64,000 nt of DNA from Citrus sinensis (lineage: Eukaryota > Streptophyta > Magnoliopsida > Sapindales > Rutaceae): positions 31,823,501-31,887,500 of the forward strand of contig NC_068560.1 in the NCBI RefSeq assembly GCF_022201045.2, written 5' to 3'. The notes under the pieces are model-generated. The model searched no databases. It had not been told where the DNA came from and worked only from the letters and a program-made list of their open reading frames with translations. Shown in pieces: positions 1 through 17,638 of this stretch (its first letter is position 1; every line of letters starts with the position of its first letter). A program made the translations under genes and the position numbers.

Positions 1-563
1 ATATATAGATGATTCAAGTCTGCCCGGTGATTCCCAAAAGAAAAAAGGGCAAAAAAAGAAGAAAAAAAAGAAAAAAGAAGGCGGCACATTACAGGTGGGT
101 CTGATCAGCAATGGATAAGTAGACAAGTAGATAACAGTTAAAGGGCTACAATTCAATTATCAGGAGTCTCAATCCCCCGGCACTGACTCATTACGACGGC
201 AAACTACTGCAATTATCACGTGCAGTCTTTTCTCTCACATCTCATTGCTACAATAATTTTGTCAATTACAAAAGCTTCTTTCAGTGTGTTTCGTCATTGC
301 CAATGAAAGATAGTCTTAGGAATGAAAATTTCTAATTCCCAATTTCATTTTTGTTATTCAAAAAAATCATTCCATCAAAGGTTCATTCTCTAACATATAA
401 AAAAACAAATAGAAAAGCTAAAATTCAAAGCGATGAAATTTTGATTGTTTAAGCCTCTGAATTGTCATGATTGACAATGGTTCTTAATTTATCTATAGTT
501 TTATGATTTTTTTTTTCTTTGTTTTATGTAAGTGGCAGCACAACATATTTTAAAAATCTATTT

Positions 564-981
564 TACTACTAAAGTTTTCTAAAATTATTTTTTTTCCGCT
601 TAATGTTTTAATTTTTATCATTTTACCACTAAATCGCTAAAGTTAACAAAATTTTAATCAAAATTATAAGAAAAGTCTATTTTACCCCTAAACTGCATAT
701 GTGTAATTTAGCTCTCTAAATTAAAAAATTAAAAATTAATTATATACAAAGAAATAATAATTTTATCAATTGATTATTTTATATTTTTGAAATTATTAAT
801 TGATAAAATTATAAATGTAATACCTTGTGAAATTCCTAAAATAATGAATATGCTCAAATTCTCAAAGTACCCCTGTAACATCAGCAATTTATTAATGGAG
901 TTAATGGTTTGGTTTGGTAATAAAATGATAAAAACTAAAATATTAAGTGAATAAATTATTGTCAAAAAATTTTAGTAGTAA
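564..981. mobile_element. MITE-like element with ~70-bp imperfect terminal inverted repeats
   Basis: The left arm begins TTACTACTAAAGTTTTC at 564. The right arm, read on the minus strand from 981, begins TTACTACTAAAATTTTT. Both arms go on through a shared TTTTTATCATTTTA block for about 70 bp. The interior is AT-rich and non-coding. No clean target-site duplication was found, so the exact ends and the superfamily are uncertain. Confidence 0.55.
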
Positions 982-1080
982 CATAATATGTTAGAAAATA
1001 TTAGATAGTAAAATGATAATATCCCCATTATGAATCATTATGCCTAAATGTAGATTGGGACGAGTGTGTGTGTAATCACT

Positions 1081-1254
1081 CCCTAGTGAGAGCACCCTAC
1101 TTTATTAAAGCGAGGAAGCTAATGAAGAACAACAAAGCATCGATTTCAATATACTAACAAACAAAAAATACAGTTTTTAATTACTAAAATATGTGTTTTA
1201 TTGTATTTTAGTGACATCCTCACTTCAATATAGTGGGATATCCTTACTAGGGAA
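1081..1254. mobile_element. Short fold-back MITE
   Basis: The left end CCCTAGTGAGAGCACCC at 1081 is inverted at the right end, where the minus strand from 1254 reads CCCTAGTAAGGATATCCC. The similarity runs for about 34 bp into AAAG(C/T)GAG. The element is about 174 bp and non-coding. A second sequence with the same left end (TCTCTAGTGAGAACAC at about 1272) starts just downstream, suggesting two insertions of one family. Confidence 0.55.
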
Positions 1255-2052
1255 GAATAAATAAATAATTATTCTCTAGTGAGAACACTTTTTTAAAATG
1301 AGCATGTCAGTAATAAACAAAAAAATATATACAGATTTTAATTTAGTAAAATTTATCTTGTAGTATATTAAAATCTATATTTTTTATCTTTTTGTTTATT
1401 CTTAACTTTAATATGGTGAAATATTTATTTATATATAAAGAATCCTCAATCATATTGAAGTTAGAATAATTAAAAAAATTAAATAATATTTTACACCTAA
1501 CTATTAGACTATTAGTATTGACTATTGAGCCAGGGTCAACTGAGATGTATCCATATTTGGTCATCATTCAAAAGACTTATTCGTAATAATTTTCCTTTAT
1601 TTTATGAACTTCGTCAATGTAAATTACCGATCCAAATTATATAAATGTGGTATTTTTGTTTGTTTATTAGTAGGCTGGTCAGTTAACCGCGGCAGAAATA
1701 TCTCATCAAACCAATCAGTCACGGCAAAGGAGTATGCTTAACCCCCTGACTATTAATTTATAGATTTGGTAATCGCAATGAAGCCTATTGTCTACGCCAA
1801 ACTCCAATGTGAAATCGTGACCTAAATACAACAATCCACCAAACACACAACGACACACCAATTTTCTGAATGTAATCATAAATCCCATATTTTTTATTCC
1901 TTTGTTCCTTAAGTCTCAAGCCATCATGTCCTTTTAATATACACATTCAGTACATGACATAAATTAAATCAAAAAACCAAAATTAAAAATACTAGCACAG
2001 CTGCTAAACTTCAAGAAAAATAATAATATATGCCAGCAGTACTCAGGCCATT

Positions 2053-5575
<3,523 letters not shown>

Positions 5576-5745
5576 AATGTTCTAATTTATTTTTGTTGAA
5601 ATGTAAATGAAACGAATTTCTTTTTTCCCTTTTTTTTTTCAAATAAACGGAGGCTCTTTAACTCTTTATCGTGAAAGAGGAACCTGAAGAGCTTAGCGGA
5701 GATATGAAAAGGGTTTTATAAGAAAACAGGGTGTCAGCGTCTGAG

Positions 5746-5751
5746 CACGTG
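5746..5751 (-). promoter_or_regulatory. G-box (CACGTG) upstream of the DAHP synthase gene
   Basis: A palindromic CACGTG lies about 170 bp upstream of the ATG. G-boxes bind plant bZIP and bHLH factors. A TATA-like TTATAAAA (minus strand, about 5712-5722) lies between it and the start codon. The regulatory role is inferred from position only. Confidence 0.4.
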
Positions 5752-8700
5752 GGAGATTGGTGAACGTGTTGTGTGGTAGTTAAGGGTATTTTTGGTAATC
5801 CATCTTACAAGGGTATTTTCGGTATTACAGATGTCTTAAGTCGGTTTAATGATGGTTCTTTAAGTTATTTTTAGCATCTACTCATGATGGTCAGAGGCGG
5901 CGGCGTGGAAACGGAGCCGAGCCGGACGCATTCAGAAATCAAATTACATAATTTTGGTGAATATTCCAAAATACTATTTAACTCTTAAATATTAGTATTT
6001 TTGAAAAACAAAAAATAGTGGTATCTAATGTTAAAATGTTAGGATTCCATTTTTTCTCAACAAATATTTGTCGTATATATTGGAAATTATTTTAACTAAA
6101 GTTTATTGAGAATCAATAGTTCTTCTCTTTGTTTTAAAAAATAATAATAATAATAAAAATAAAGGAATGCAGCTTGTACTGTTCTCTCAAGTCAAGAAGG
6201 AAATTGCAAGCAGATGGGACAAAAAGTGTCTTAATAACCAAGTGAAGTGACCAGCAACCTTCCTTTCTTGCCCAGCAATTGACTAATGGTGCTAAACCGT
6301 TCAGATAATGTTAATAAATTCCTCATGGTTGGTGTGGTATCAACTTTATATAGTCTATTTTATTTTACTATGCGAAAACACCTTTTGGAAAAGACATCTC
6401 TAGGTATAAGAAAGAAATTATAAATTTAATTACTTATAGATTAGGAACAAAGTCGCCGAGATGTTTGGTGATGCAACTTTGTTTTAAAGGAAACCTGGTT
6501 TTATTCTAAGTTGATTAGTAAAAAACCTCACTCATACTAATTTAATAAAATACAATCGATAAAAAAAAATATTGTGCATTTTATCATTTTAACTATTAAT
6601 TTATCAGAATCGAATAAACAAACAAACTAAGCAAAAATTGGAGTTTATTTTTCAATAATTACTATCAACACTAATGATAATTTTTAATAATTATACGAGA
6701 GTGTCTTTAATACCATAAGATTTAAATTTTTAAGATTTATGGGATGTGAGTACGTCTAATGACAAATAAACAAAGTATAGAGACAATAATCTTACAAGTT
6801 AAAATGTTAAGTTGTCTTCAATAATCTTCAATAACTTTCACATCAAACGATCTGACTAATAGAGGTATAAGGGGCCGAATTCTTTGTTGTTTAGGCTAGC
6901 ATCGCAAAGATGTGACACGTGTTTAAAATCAATCTCTCAAGCTCCTATTGCATGTTTAGTTAGAAGAAATGGGATGGCAAACAAGAAATAAAAAGGAGAG
7001 AGGAAGAGAGAAAATGAGATAAGAAGATGATCAATTTCAATTTAATTGTTTTGTATAACAAGAAATAATATATTTTTTCTCCTTTTTTCTTTTTTCTTTC
7101 CTCCTTTATGTTCATTTTTTGTCAAACCAAACATGTCATTAGATCTCATCAAAATTTTAAGTTTAAATTCTTTGAAGACGCGATTAGTGTTTTCATGCTG
7201 TCATTTATTTCGCAATTATTCTTACTAGAGTGTGCATTTTTTTAAAATTAATTTAAAACTGTCATGGTTATTAATTATTTTTTATAAAAATATAATATAA
7301 TTTCTTTTTATTTATAAAAGTAGTAACTTTTTATTTCAATTGGTGTTTAAAAAACACTTGCCAACAGTCAACTTATATATGACGTAAGTAATTTATTTTA
7401 ATTCTTTCGAAAAAGAAATCTATTTTAATAAGTAACTCATCTCAAGCTCAATTTATTTACTCTATTTTATTATTTTATATATTAAACTTATAGAGTTTCC
7501 AATTATTAAATTGGTAGTTGAAATTTCATTCGATACCCATCCTTGAATATACATTAAAATGAGTTTTTTTTTTTTTAATTTCCCAATTGAATTGAATATT
7601 TTATATTTAAAGCGCCAGCAATAAGCCAATTAAAATACCGACTCGTGGAAACCGCCTAATTATTTCATTAGATGCGGATCTCAAGTCTCAGCGGCTTGGT
7701 ACAGACCCAGCCTAGGGAAGTTTTCAATAAACCAAATTACGAAAAAGCCCTTGACCTTGGATGTTAGGAAAAAAGAGGAACGGCGAAGTCATCCCACCTA
7801 CCCCGCCCCACTTCTTCATGCAACCGGTAACCCTCTCAACTCTCAAGTCCACGCTCTCCTACCCCCAACAACTGCAAGTTGCAACGTTCTTCAGCCGCTG
7901 ACACGTGTCCACACACGCGTTAGCATATTCTTCATAATCTATCTTGCTTGCTTCTCCTGGAATATAAGGGTTATTTGGTATTGTCGTTGAATGCTGTAAT
8001 TTGAAAATTTTGTGTGTAAAGTACTTAGTAAATATATGTTGGCGTGGTTTTTAAATCAACTGTAATTTTATTAAGTAATTATTTGATTAAAAAAATTGTA
8101 ATATATTTATTAATTTTATTAGAAATAATAGTTAAAAAATCATAATATTAAATATGACTAATTTTTATTTCACATTTGTTTTTTTTTTTCTCCCTATAGC
8201 CAGCATCATCTCAATACTAAACATATATGAAATAACTGTTCTATTTACTTTAAGAAAAATAAAAATGCCTTGTTGAACTCTATAGGTAAAACAAATGAAT
8301 TATGAAAGATGAACAAGTTTTTTATGCGAGGATTGGCTTAAATCAGGCTTAAAAATTAATCCACTAATATGAGTTAGTTCAACAGCATCTATGTGGTATT
8401 AAAGTTAGTTTATATAGAGAATTACGTTACCTTTTTATGTGATAAAAATTTATCAAGAAGGTCAGTCCACATGTAATGTAGATTCTTGGGTTAAGTATTT
8501 AAAATTGATGTGACCTTAAACCTATCAAATGATTTTTCAATATGAGTTTCATATCTATATATAAATTATGAGACAATGACACTCCACCTTAGAACATGCT
8601 TTCATAACTATACAATTATAACTATAACTTATTTTACTATTTATCACTTTAATCATATGTTTATTAAGGCGTGATCTACGTGGCGCAACTCCACCATAAG

Positions 8701-11700
8701 AAAACCCTAAATATGATTATATTATACGTACATTTGTTACAAATGTTGTAGATTACAATTACCCCCGACAAACTCATTAAGTTTTGCATTAAAAAGTACA
8801 ATTTCTTAAACAACAGAACTAGATTACCAGTACTAATTTACACAATGAGGATGCATAGTTTGAACATCAAGATTTGGGGTCACAAATCACTGGTAGATAT
8901 GTGTAAAGTATTTACAAATTTTATTATCAACTATTAATGAGCTAATAATATAATCATATGACGCCAATAATAATGCAAATTATTAATGTGGGTTCTTTTA
9001 TATTTTTTAAATTTAATTAATAACATATCACACCATTTTGTATAACATTGTACAAACGATATCAACTACCCATTGTAGTAATTTTTATAATTATAATAAT
9101 GAGAAAATAAACGTGAGACACGTGACAAAGGGCGTCGTTATATTGAATGATTGACCATCTCTATGGGGTCAAGGTTTTCGAGCTTGACTGATTTTTACAT
9201 GATTGGTCCAAGCGTGGAAATATTCAAAGGCCAGCAGCTGTACGATTTCTTAATGAAATGTTCGATCTAGGTAGGTGACCGTGTGGTCATACGGTAACTT
9301 TATTTTGTACCAAACGCAACGAGAGCCTAATCTACCGGTGACATTCTCTGTTTCAAGAAAAACATAAACAATCAAATGGGTTTAAAACAGACTTTCTTTT
9401 GTCATCCCTTCTGTTATAATGACGTAGTTAAGACAATTGGTAGCTTCACGACATTTTATATTAATTAAAAAAATCATACAAGGCACCGCCCTAGTTTATG
9501 TTCGAACGTGGTGGCTCTATAAGTTGCCCAATTTGCTGTTACAAGAAAGTTTTCTCAATTTAACCACTATTTTTTTCCAAAAAAGAATTTTGGTGTTCAA
9601 CGTACAACTAATTTTGAATACTAAACTATCATTAAAAAAAAAAAAAAAATCATACTGTCAATAAGTCTTTGGGCCAATAGGAGAGTCTTCACACTTACAA
9701 AGTATGATAATATCAATCTTTCTTTAATTATTAAATAATTGATTGAAAACAATCTCTGTCTCATGAAACATACGTGGAATGGACGCCTCTCAAATGTTAG
9801 AGAGGATTTAACGGTATTAAAAAAAAAAATTTTGAATACCAAACTATATTGCTTGATAATGTCAATATGTTTTCGTTTTCATCCTCGAGCTGTTGGGTTG
9901 TAATGCAGCACCCATTTTAGTTTTAATTTCAGATTCTATTTTACGTCTCAATGTTTTTTCTTTATTTGAGAAGACACGAGTTTCCGCTTACTTTCTAAAT
10001 TTCCGTATTCTCACATATACTTCAGAAAAGATGATATCAGAGTGATAAGCAATCAGCACATTGAAATGCAACATCAATATCTTTTTCAGCTGGGTGGCTG
10101 TATATTTATTCTTTAAAGTTACCGCCGAATCTCCTGCGGATCCCAAATGAAGAAGTGGGCCTCTTCTTAAAATTTGCAAGAGTGGCAGCATTGAGGCCAC
10201 GCAAATGCTTTGGTTGCCAATTGCCAGGAGCCCAGGGGCTAACTACCCCATTGAACCCACCAGGATTAACGCCACTTGGCCCACTTGACCTTCATCTCTA
10301 AACCACATATATAAAAAAAAAAATGTGTATTTTAAATGACATGTTACATTGTATTATTGTTATGTGATGTGAAAGGCAAATTATTTGTGTTGCAATTTCA
10401 TTTTTAAGCATAAACCCGAAACTTCAGTTATTTAAACAAGGAAGGTAAAACTGGACACAGTTTACTTTGTTTATTGGAAAATAATTTGAAAAAATAAAGG
10501 TAAATCGAAATCTAATCTTACTTTTATTTCTACTTTCCTTCAATCTCTTTAGCATTTTTATTATTAAAAAAAAAAAGCAGATTACAAATATACTAGTAGT
10601 GTCTCAAAAATGACGTGACAAAACGATATCAACTCAAACTCACACAACACACACAATAACAGAAACATGATGCTGCAACCCCGCATTAAACCTCCAACGA
10701 AAGAAGGTTTTTGTGGTGCTTGGTTTCAAATTTCAATCAAGCCTTCAGTACAATTCGCCCACTTATCCTCATAATGGGCCCAATTGTTTTGATAGATTGA
10801 TGTCCGACAGATAAATCCCACGGCAATAAATTTCGTCAGAAAATTTAAGAAGTCGGCCCATTCCAACATCCGGTCAACGTCTTTGTCATTTTTGTAAGAC
10901 TTACTCGTGAATAAAATAAACATCAGAGGTGCTAGATTCTTGTAAGGTTCGCGTGCAACTACCGAGATGATCATCAATACGGTGACATCTCTATAATTTT
11001 TACCAATTAGTTTCCTTTCGCTTTTAACATGCTAAAACTTATAGGCAGCACGCGCGACAGCACGCGTGAGCGCGCGCGCACACACACACACTGTTTAGTA
11101 ATTTTGCTCCAATCCAAGATTTTAAATTATATTAAAATTTAAGAAATTTATTAAATTATACAATTTAATAATATAATAACATTATTCTTTCAAACCATAC
11201 CGTTTAGTAATTTTTCTAAACTTTAATAAAGTTAAGCAAACCTTCTTCCCAAGCCATGCTCTAAAATTCACATATGCAGTCAGTCAACTAACACCACTAA
11301 TTCAAATAACACAATTAATCATTTTCAATTGATTCAGAGAATGACCACCTGGGTTTTGTAATCAAGGAATAAAAAAGTTATAGCCGAGTAGTAATTTGAT
11401 AACCATAAATGTAGACGATTAATCATTTGATTTAAAGACGATAAATGAACAATAAACAATTGGAGTTTGATAAGCCGATTTAGAGTGTTTGATTACATAA
11501 AAAATCTGAGTGAAAAGGAGAGAAAATTTATCTAAGAAAATTCATTTTATTCAACACACTAACAGAATGAGATTACAAGATTATATACTGTTGTTCATAA
11601 TCTGCTCAAAACATACATCATTTTCACGTGTATGTTATCTTTTTGAGAAACAGAATAACAAACTTAACAAGCTAACAACTACTTTGCTGACTGGACTGCC

Positions 11701-13113
11701 ACGTCACTATAACTAACATAACTAATTCAAACTGTCATCACATATTCTTAACATAAACGACATGTCATCTGAAGTTTCATCTCTTAGCCGATTCTCGTCG
11801 AATTATTATTGCTGAGGAGTAAATATTTAACGACAATTCTTTTAGGAGATGAATGAATAAACGGCATGTCGTCTATGAAGAAAAGAAACGCCAACGTGTC
11901 GTCTCCTCGGGCTTCTTCAGTGCTGTCAGTAAAAATAGAACCAGGTTGGAATAGTGGTGCAACTAGGAATAAAGTGGGTGAAGGTTCTTCGAATTTACTT
12001 CCAACAAAAATGATATATTCCTGCAGAGAAACTGACTGGAAGAAATGGAGCACCTGCAGTCCTGCACCGCACGGTCGCATTTTAAAGGAAAATTTAGGTG
12101 TCCCGATCGAGAAACTATTGAGCAGAAGAACTACTACTGTTTGTCACGATTGAAAAGCCTTTTAGCTTTTTTGTATTGATCGAAATGCAAACAATCTGCA
12201 GCGATTATCCTAACATTTACTTTGTCCTTTATTATTCTTTTATCCTATAACGTTTTATTCCAGCAATATATATATATATATAAATATAATTTTGTTTTTT
12301 TTCAAATAGCTTTGATATAAAAGTGAAAATTGTCAAGGCGCAACTTTAAAAGAAAAAAAATGAAGATAGTGGTAAGAAGAAGAAGAAGAAGAAGCAAAAG
12401 AAGTTTGGTAGAGGCAGGAGTTGGCAACAAGTCGGCGGGATGGTTCGGTACCCCGATCGAACTGAATATTTTGGTTCGGTATTGAATTTTAAAAAACCAA
12501 TAAGAATGGAACCATCGAACTAAAATTGAGATTTTTGGTTCTGTTCGGTTCGGTTCTTTAAATATTTATAATTATTTTCTTATATAATTTATTTTTTTAT
12601 GACCACTTAAATTATGCTACGTGTCACTATTTAGTATAAAAAATATTAACTATTTTTTTTTTAATTTGGTTCATATTTTAAGAATTTGAATTGAGAACCG
12701 AATCAAAAATTTTACTTGCTTTTGGATTTCTATATTCATTTTAAAAAAATGCAAATAATTTTTTTAAATGATTTGATTATGCCCACCGATAGATAGAGGT
12801 GAAGTGAAATGGGACCATAAGGAGACTGTAATAAACGTCACATGTTGTGAAATTTGTAAAAGGTTAGCAAAAGGTCAAATGTGCATAATTTAAACCTTTC
12901 TCAAAAATGATATCAAAATCTTGTGATTGAACTCTCGTTTCATCATTTTTAATCAATTAATTTCCTTCCCACAAGTGAGACCAAGCTTTTCAATTTAGTT
13001 GTTTTGGTAAATGAAGTTTTTTTTTTTTTTTGGTTTGAAAAATCTGTTCTTAAAACACAATAAAAAAAATTCTACACTTTTTCTTTTGGGTAAGGCTTCC
13101 ATGGATAAAAACC

Positions 13114-13130
13114 GGGGGGGGGGGGGGGGG
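13114..13130. repeat. Homopolymer G tract (17 G), followed by a T run
   Basis: Seventeen G in a row, directly followed by about nine T. A tract this long is unusual in AT-rich intergenic DNA. Its exact length is liable to sequencing error. Confidence 0.85.
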
Positions 13131-13451
13131 TTTTTTTTTGTGCATCTCCTAAATCATTAAACAATTTGCCTTGCTAATTATTCAAGTCGCTAGTTATTTT
13201 ATTTCTTGAAACTTTTCTAAAGTAAAATTTTTAATTTAGTTTTTCATCAAACATAAAATTACTTTTAAATAGCCGTTATAATATTTGTCAGGCATTTTAT
13301 AGATGTGATTTAAAATCTACAACTGTCAGGCAACAATATGAAATGAAACCTGAGAATGTGTAAATTTTGAGAACAAGTTAACTTGTTTCATTCTTTCAAA
13401 AAAAAATATTTTACAAAACATCAAAATGTGCGTCTAAGAAGGATAAAATTA

Positions 13452-13566
13452 TGGTGCAACTGTAGTATTATATCACAATTGTATCTAACTGTTAAATTCA
13501 ATTATAATTGTTACCATAAACTAAATTTAACGGCCAAAAATAACTATAATATAGTATCATAATTGT
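13452..13566. mobile_element. Fold-back MITE (~115 bp)
   Basis: The left arm reads TATGGTGCAACTGTAGTATT. The right arm on the minus strand reads TATGGTACAATTATGATACT, and pairing continues through a TAACTGTTAAATT / TTGGCCGTTAAATTT centre. The whole unit could fold into one hairpin. It is non-coding. Confidence 0.55.
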
Positions 13567-16272
13567 ACCATAGCCAGACCCGTCTAATAGATAGCAAAAT
13601 ACCGCATCAATTATTTATTACCGTTATTAAATTAAATTTTCAACTACAAGCCTGCAAACCTGTACTCGCAAATTATGGGCCCAAAAAAATTCTGAGTCGC
13701 CTTCTTTGATTCGAGCAGTACTTTGGTCCTTCGCTTGCATCAACTTGTGTCCACGTTCACAAAAAGAGACAAATCAGAAAGATTTTAAAATTTTTTTTAA
13801 AAAAAAAGGCAAAGGCGTGCGAATCTTACCATTGATGATTGCTTCTTGTCTTTGAAAAGGGGACCACTGACCTTAAATTATTAAAAATGTAACATGGAGA
13901 CGTGCGTAAAATTCCAATTTCACCCATACTGATCCTGTAAAAGATAATGGCATAGAAGTAATCTCGAGTTAAATTTGCATTCCTAAGTTACTGCACGTGG
14001 CTGATTTTTGTTTGTTCCTTCGAACTTGTAACGCAAAGTGGACGGACGAAATTGCAGAACTGGGGGCCACTGATTGATTATTATTGTTGTGACCGATTAA
14101 TTTTGATTTTTGAGGCATCGCAGTTGGTGGAAGACATATCTAATCTGCCATTATCTATCTAATGAAAATTAGGAGGAGAAATAATAAATCGTAATTATTA
14201 TTGGGACTCAAAACTTGGTACTCTTGATATGAACGAACGGATGGTGATGATTATCTTCTGATAGTACAATTGATTAGTTTTGCGTTTTGTAATAGAAGCG
14301 AGGTTTCATTGAAATTTGCGGTATGAATAATAAAATATATTTGTAATAGTTTTTTTTTTATATATTTTTTTCTTTCTTTCTAGTAAATATAGGTTTTATA
14401 TTGTCAAACTCAAATATTAAACAAATAAAAATTAATCCTCCTTTTTCTTTAAATCTATGTTGTTAGGGAATTATTGAATATCGACAATCTTCCTAAACCT
14501 TAAATGATTGTCCGATTTATACAATATAATAACAACGATTGAAGAGACAACTATATCTATATGCATATCTTTTCCCCATTTTATTTCGCAAAGTTATTTC
14601 TATTTATGTCACGTGCAACACTTTTTTTGAGGGAAATTTGTTTGAGCCCCATCCAATAGGGGTCAAAATTTCACACATCTCGAGACCAGGGAAATGAAAT
14701 TGAGCAGCAGAGCGAGTACAAGATCCAAAACACTAATCACATGTAATCATGTGACCCAACTTGGCCGGTTGTTAAACTAGAAATCTAATCACAAGTGCTC
14801 GTGATTTCATAGTATTTAATTTCCGGGACATGCAACAAAACTTTTAGTTTTCCCTTTAGAGATACATTTTCATCTTAAAGATGTTTCATTTTAAATAAAT
14901 AATAAATTTAAAAAAAGAAAAAAAGAAAAATAGGCAGAATGTCAGTTGGGTCTTAATGTTTATTAATTGTACAACTTAGAATCATATTTAGTAAATAACT
15001 TATACGTATCACTATACGAAACCCTTTCTACCTCGTGATAAAAGGCATCATGTTAGAGTTTGACAAATAATATATAGCAATGAAAGAAACCAATTTTTTT
15101 TTTTTTTCCTTTGTAAGGATCCAAGTTTCAATCTCCCCCAATATTTGTTTACATTTACCATTACATTCCTAGGGGATATATGTTAAAAGCAATCACAAGC
15201 AGTGTGGATCTGGGTGGCAGGTTAAAAATTCTCTTATTTCTTTTCTTGTGCAGTCCAAGGAATTTGGTCTGACGTGACACATTCTAAATAGTTTTATCAA
15301 AATCTTTATGCTAATAAGTAGTAATCTGTGGGCGCGATATGGTTGATTATCAAGAAGTCTTCCTTTAGTATCCCAGTTCCCACTCAACCTACCAACCAAT
15401 TGGCAATTATTATTACCAATTACCATTCAGCTTGGTGCAAAACAAGACAAGATACTAGAAGATTCATAAAATCAAGAAGACCTGGACAGAAAAGCGAAAG
15501 GCAAGGCAGTGGAATTTTGTCATTGCATGGGAAGGAACCGGCTGGGATTGCTTTGCATATGTAGATTTCCAAATTCCAATGACGGTTTTGCAGCAACCAC
15601 TCACCCCTTTATCAACATAACTGCAAGGGACAAAACTCAAAAGGGCCAAAAAAAGAAAAATAATAACCTAAAAATAAAAGAGAAAACAGAGAGAACCCAA
15701 AAGAAGAAGAAAAAAAAAAAGGGATTAGAAGTTGCTTTTCTTTAAGCCAAGAGGCAACCAGATAATCCTAAACAATTACTTATAGGCAGGCTTTGAATGT
15801 CAGGTGTTACTTTAGCGATGAGAAGTGTAATTATCATGCAATACTGACTGATACATAACATTAATTATTTTCTCTGAGCGGAATCAAATTCAACCGTGTA
15901 TAGTGACGGAACATTAATGGCGGGCCATTGTTCGTAAAGTGGGTGGCAACCTGTTACTAATGACTTGACACATCCGTGAGAAATATCAATGTGAGTGGGC
16001 CATCTCTCTTCTCCCAGAAATAGATCGAGTAAATTACAAGTTATTTTTAAATAAATCTTATCTCTCACACAAGAGTGCCAGTTAAGCGAAGCTAAAATAT
16101 ACAAGGAATATTTCACTTGGAATAGATTATGAGTAACAGATATAAACAACAACAGTTCAGTCTTTACTTAAAACATATGCATGTACTACATACCAACTCC
16201 AGCATAAAGAGGAAGCTCCAACGAGAAAAAGATGCTAGAAACGGAAACAAAGTTGACAAGGAATTACAGAGC

Positions 16273-17620
16273 CTAAGGTGATGGAGGCCAACCATAGATA
16301 CCTGCATCCTCTTCGATTCCATCATAGAACCTTAGCTCAAGCTCTTCCAGCCTGCCTTCAGCATCCCACATTCCCTCGTAGATTTCATCATCATCATCAT
16401 AGTCACCCATTTCACCAGCTAGGAATTCCCAGGCCAAATACTCGGATCCATCTGAATAATCCGAGCAATCATCCCAGTCATTCATTTCATAGTAGTCCAT
16501 CACAAAGGGCCCCAGAACCTTCAAATTTGGGAAGTTCCCTTTCATGAACTTGTCGTCAAGTTTCACATCCCAGCACCCTCTCAAATCCAAAAACTCTAGC
16601 AGGGCACAGCTCGAAAGGATCTTAAGAACAATTTCTGTGCTGATAACATGGTAAGCCATCTCAAGTCGCTTAAGTTTTGGCATCGTTGAGGCAATGGCAT
16701 TGGCCTCGTCATCTTGTGAGAGCTTGTCAGCTGTATCTAATGGGTGCATGTTTCGGCATAGAACCACAAGCAATTTACAGTGTTTTCCTATGGCCTCCAA
16801 AGCAGGAGCACCAATTTTACTGCAATAGCTCAAATCCAAGAAAGTGACCGCAGACAACCTTCCAGCTATCTGAGCCACTATGGAGTCACTCATTTCACTT
16901 CTTGGAAGTCGCAATGTCTGAAGGGAACCAGCACTTGCAGAACCAGGAAAAAGATCCACATCAGCACATAAAAAGTCAAGCAAACAAAGAGCCATTAAAT
17001 AAAAGTTCAATTTGGAATAACATGGAAATGTTCACTCTGCAGTTATCTCAAAGATTTAAGAATAAATATAAAGATTAACTGATCTAACTGAGATTCATGG
17101 CCGATTAAATGAGTAAATTTGGCAAGCACACCGTAGAATTGATAGGCTTATCTTATTGCAGTCTTAACCAATAAATTGTTTAAGCACATCAAAATTCAAA
17201 ACAGCATCACTACAGAATTCATCCATGAAATACCAATATTACTAGCACTCACTACAGAACAAAATTATAAGAACTAAATGAAGGTGCAGCAAGAAAGTGC
17301 AATTGTGCTTACTTTTCTGCAATCAAGGAAAACATCATATCATTGTGCAGGCCAGAAACACAGAGCTTGCGGAGAGATCCAGAACTTCTTGTGATCAACA
17401 TTTCAACCATCCGATCGAGGTGGTCCGGTTGGCACCGATTACTCCATTCCTCAATGTCAATCTCTTGCCAGCAATATGGTCCAATTACTGCTCTACGCCA
17501 TGATTTGCAAACCCCTGGTATCACGGTTAATACCTCCTGGAGTGACAGATTTCTAAAGATCAGCCCAAGAGCATCAGGTATTAGTTCATCCCAATGCCTA
17601 AACTCACTTTCTCCTTCCAT
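16273..17620 (-). CDS. FBW2: FBW2-type F-box/LRR protein (SCF substrate receptor)
   Basis: Predicted substrate receptor of an SCF E3 ubiquitin ligase; Arabidopsis FBW2 is reported to target ARGONAUTE1. Exon 1 (17620-17313) and exon 2 (16933-16273) join through a GT-AG intron to give 322 residues, close to Arabidopsis FBW2. The F-box spans about residues 8-55 (HWDELIPDALGLIF, then VCKSWRRAVIGPYCWQ). Leucine-rich repeats follow, with SLQTLRLPRSEMSDSIV directly after the junction and FLDLSYCS and FLDLRGCWD later. The C-terminus is strikingly acidic (a DYDDDDE stretch and many Asp/Glu over the last 80 residues). The F-box and the order of repeats are intact. The splice is supported because it restores the family sequence exactly across the codon split by the intron. 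The leader contains a further intron. Confidence 0.9.
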
Positions 17621-17638
17621 TTAATCTACCTTAAGGTA

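Larger units (their letters stand above)
1..2052. other. Gene-free 3' flank of the DAHP synthase gene, MITE-rich
   Basis: No coding region is recognisable; the open frames are short and AT-driven. The stretch holds an inverted-repeat element (564-981) and two related short elements starting with a CTAGTGAGAGCACC-like sequence (1081-1254 and about 1272-1450), listed separately. The first 80 bases are purine-rich. The bases just below 2053 are probably the 3'UTR of the DAHP synthase gene, which is read leftward. Confidence 0.6.
5760..16270. other. Large gene-free intergenic region (~10.5 kb)
   Basis: No open frame resembles a known protein and none is longer than about 98 codons. Contents: AT-rich sequence; a mixed GC/CA alternating tract at about 11045-11092; a GAA run near 12378-12395; sequence rich in GGTTCGGT at about 12440-12560, typical of degenerate hAT-type MITEs; a G17 tract (13114-13130); and a fold-back MITE (13452-13566). 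A Gly/Pro-rich open frame on the minus strand near 10110-10290 is directly preceded by a stop codon and has no ATG, so I do not call it a gene. Confidence 0.6.

Noticed and set aside
10110..10290. Gly/Pro-rich minus-strand open frame reading like SGPSGVNPGGFNG
   Set aside because: A stop codon directly precedes it, it has no ATG and no visible splice context; too short to support a gene or peptide precursor.
11866..12153. 95-codon plus-strand open frame and its 98-codon antisense frame
   Set aside because: Overlapping frames on both strands with no recognisable motif, promoter or splice evidence.
16278..16547. His-rich plus-strand frame opposite FBW2
   Set aside because: Antisense shadow of the acidic FBW2 C-terminus (Asp codons read backwards as ATC/CAT).
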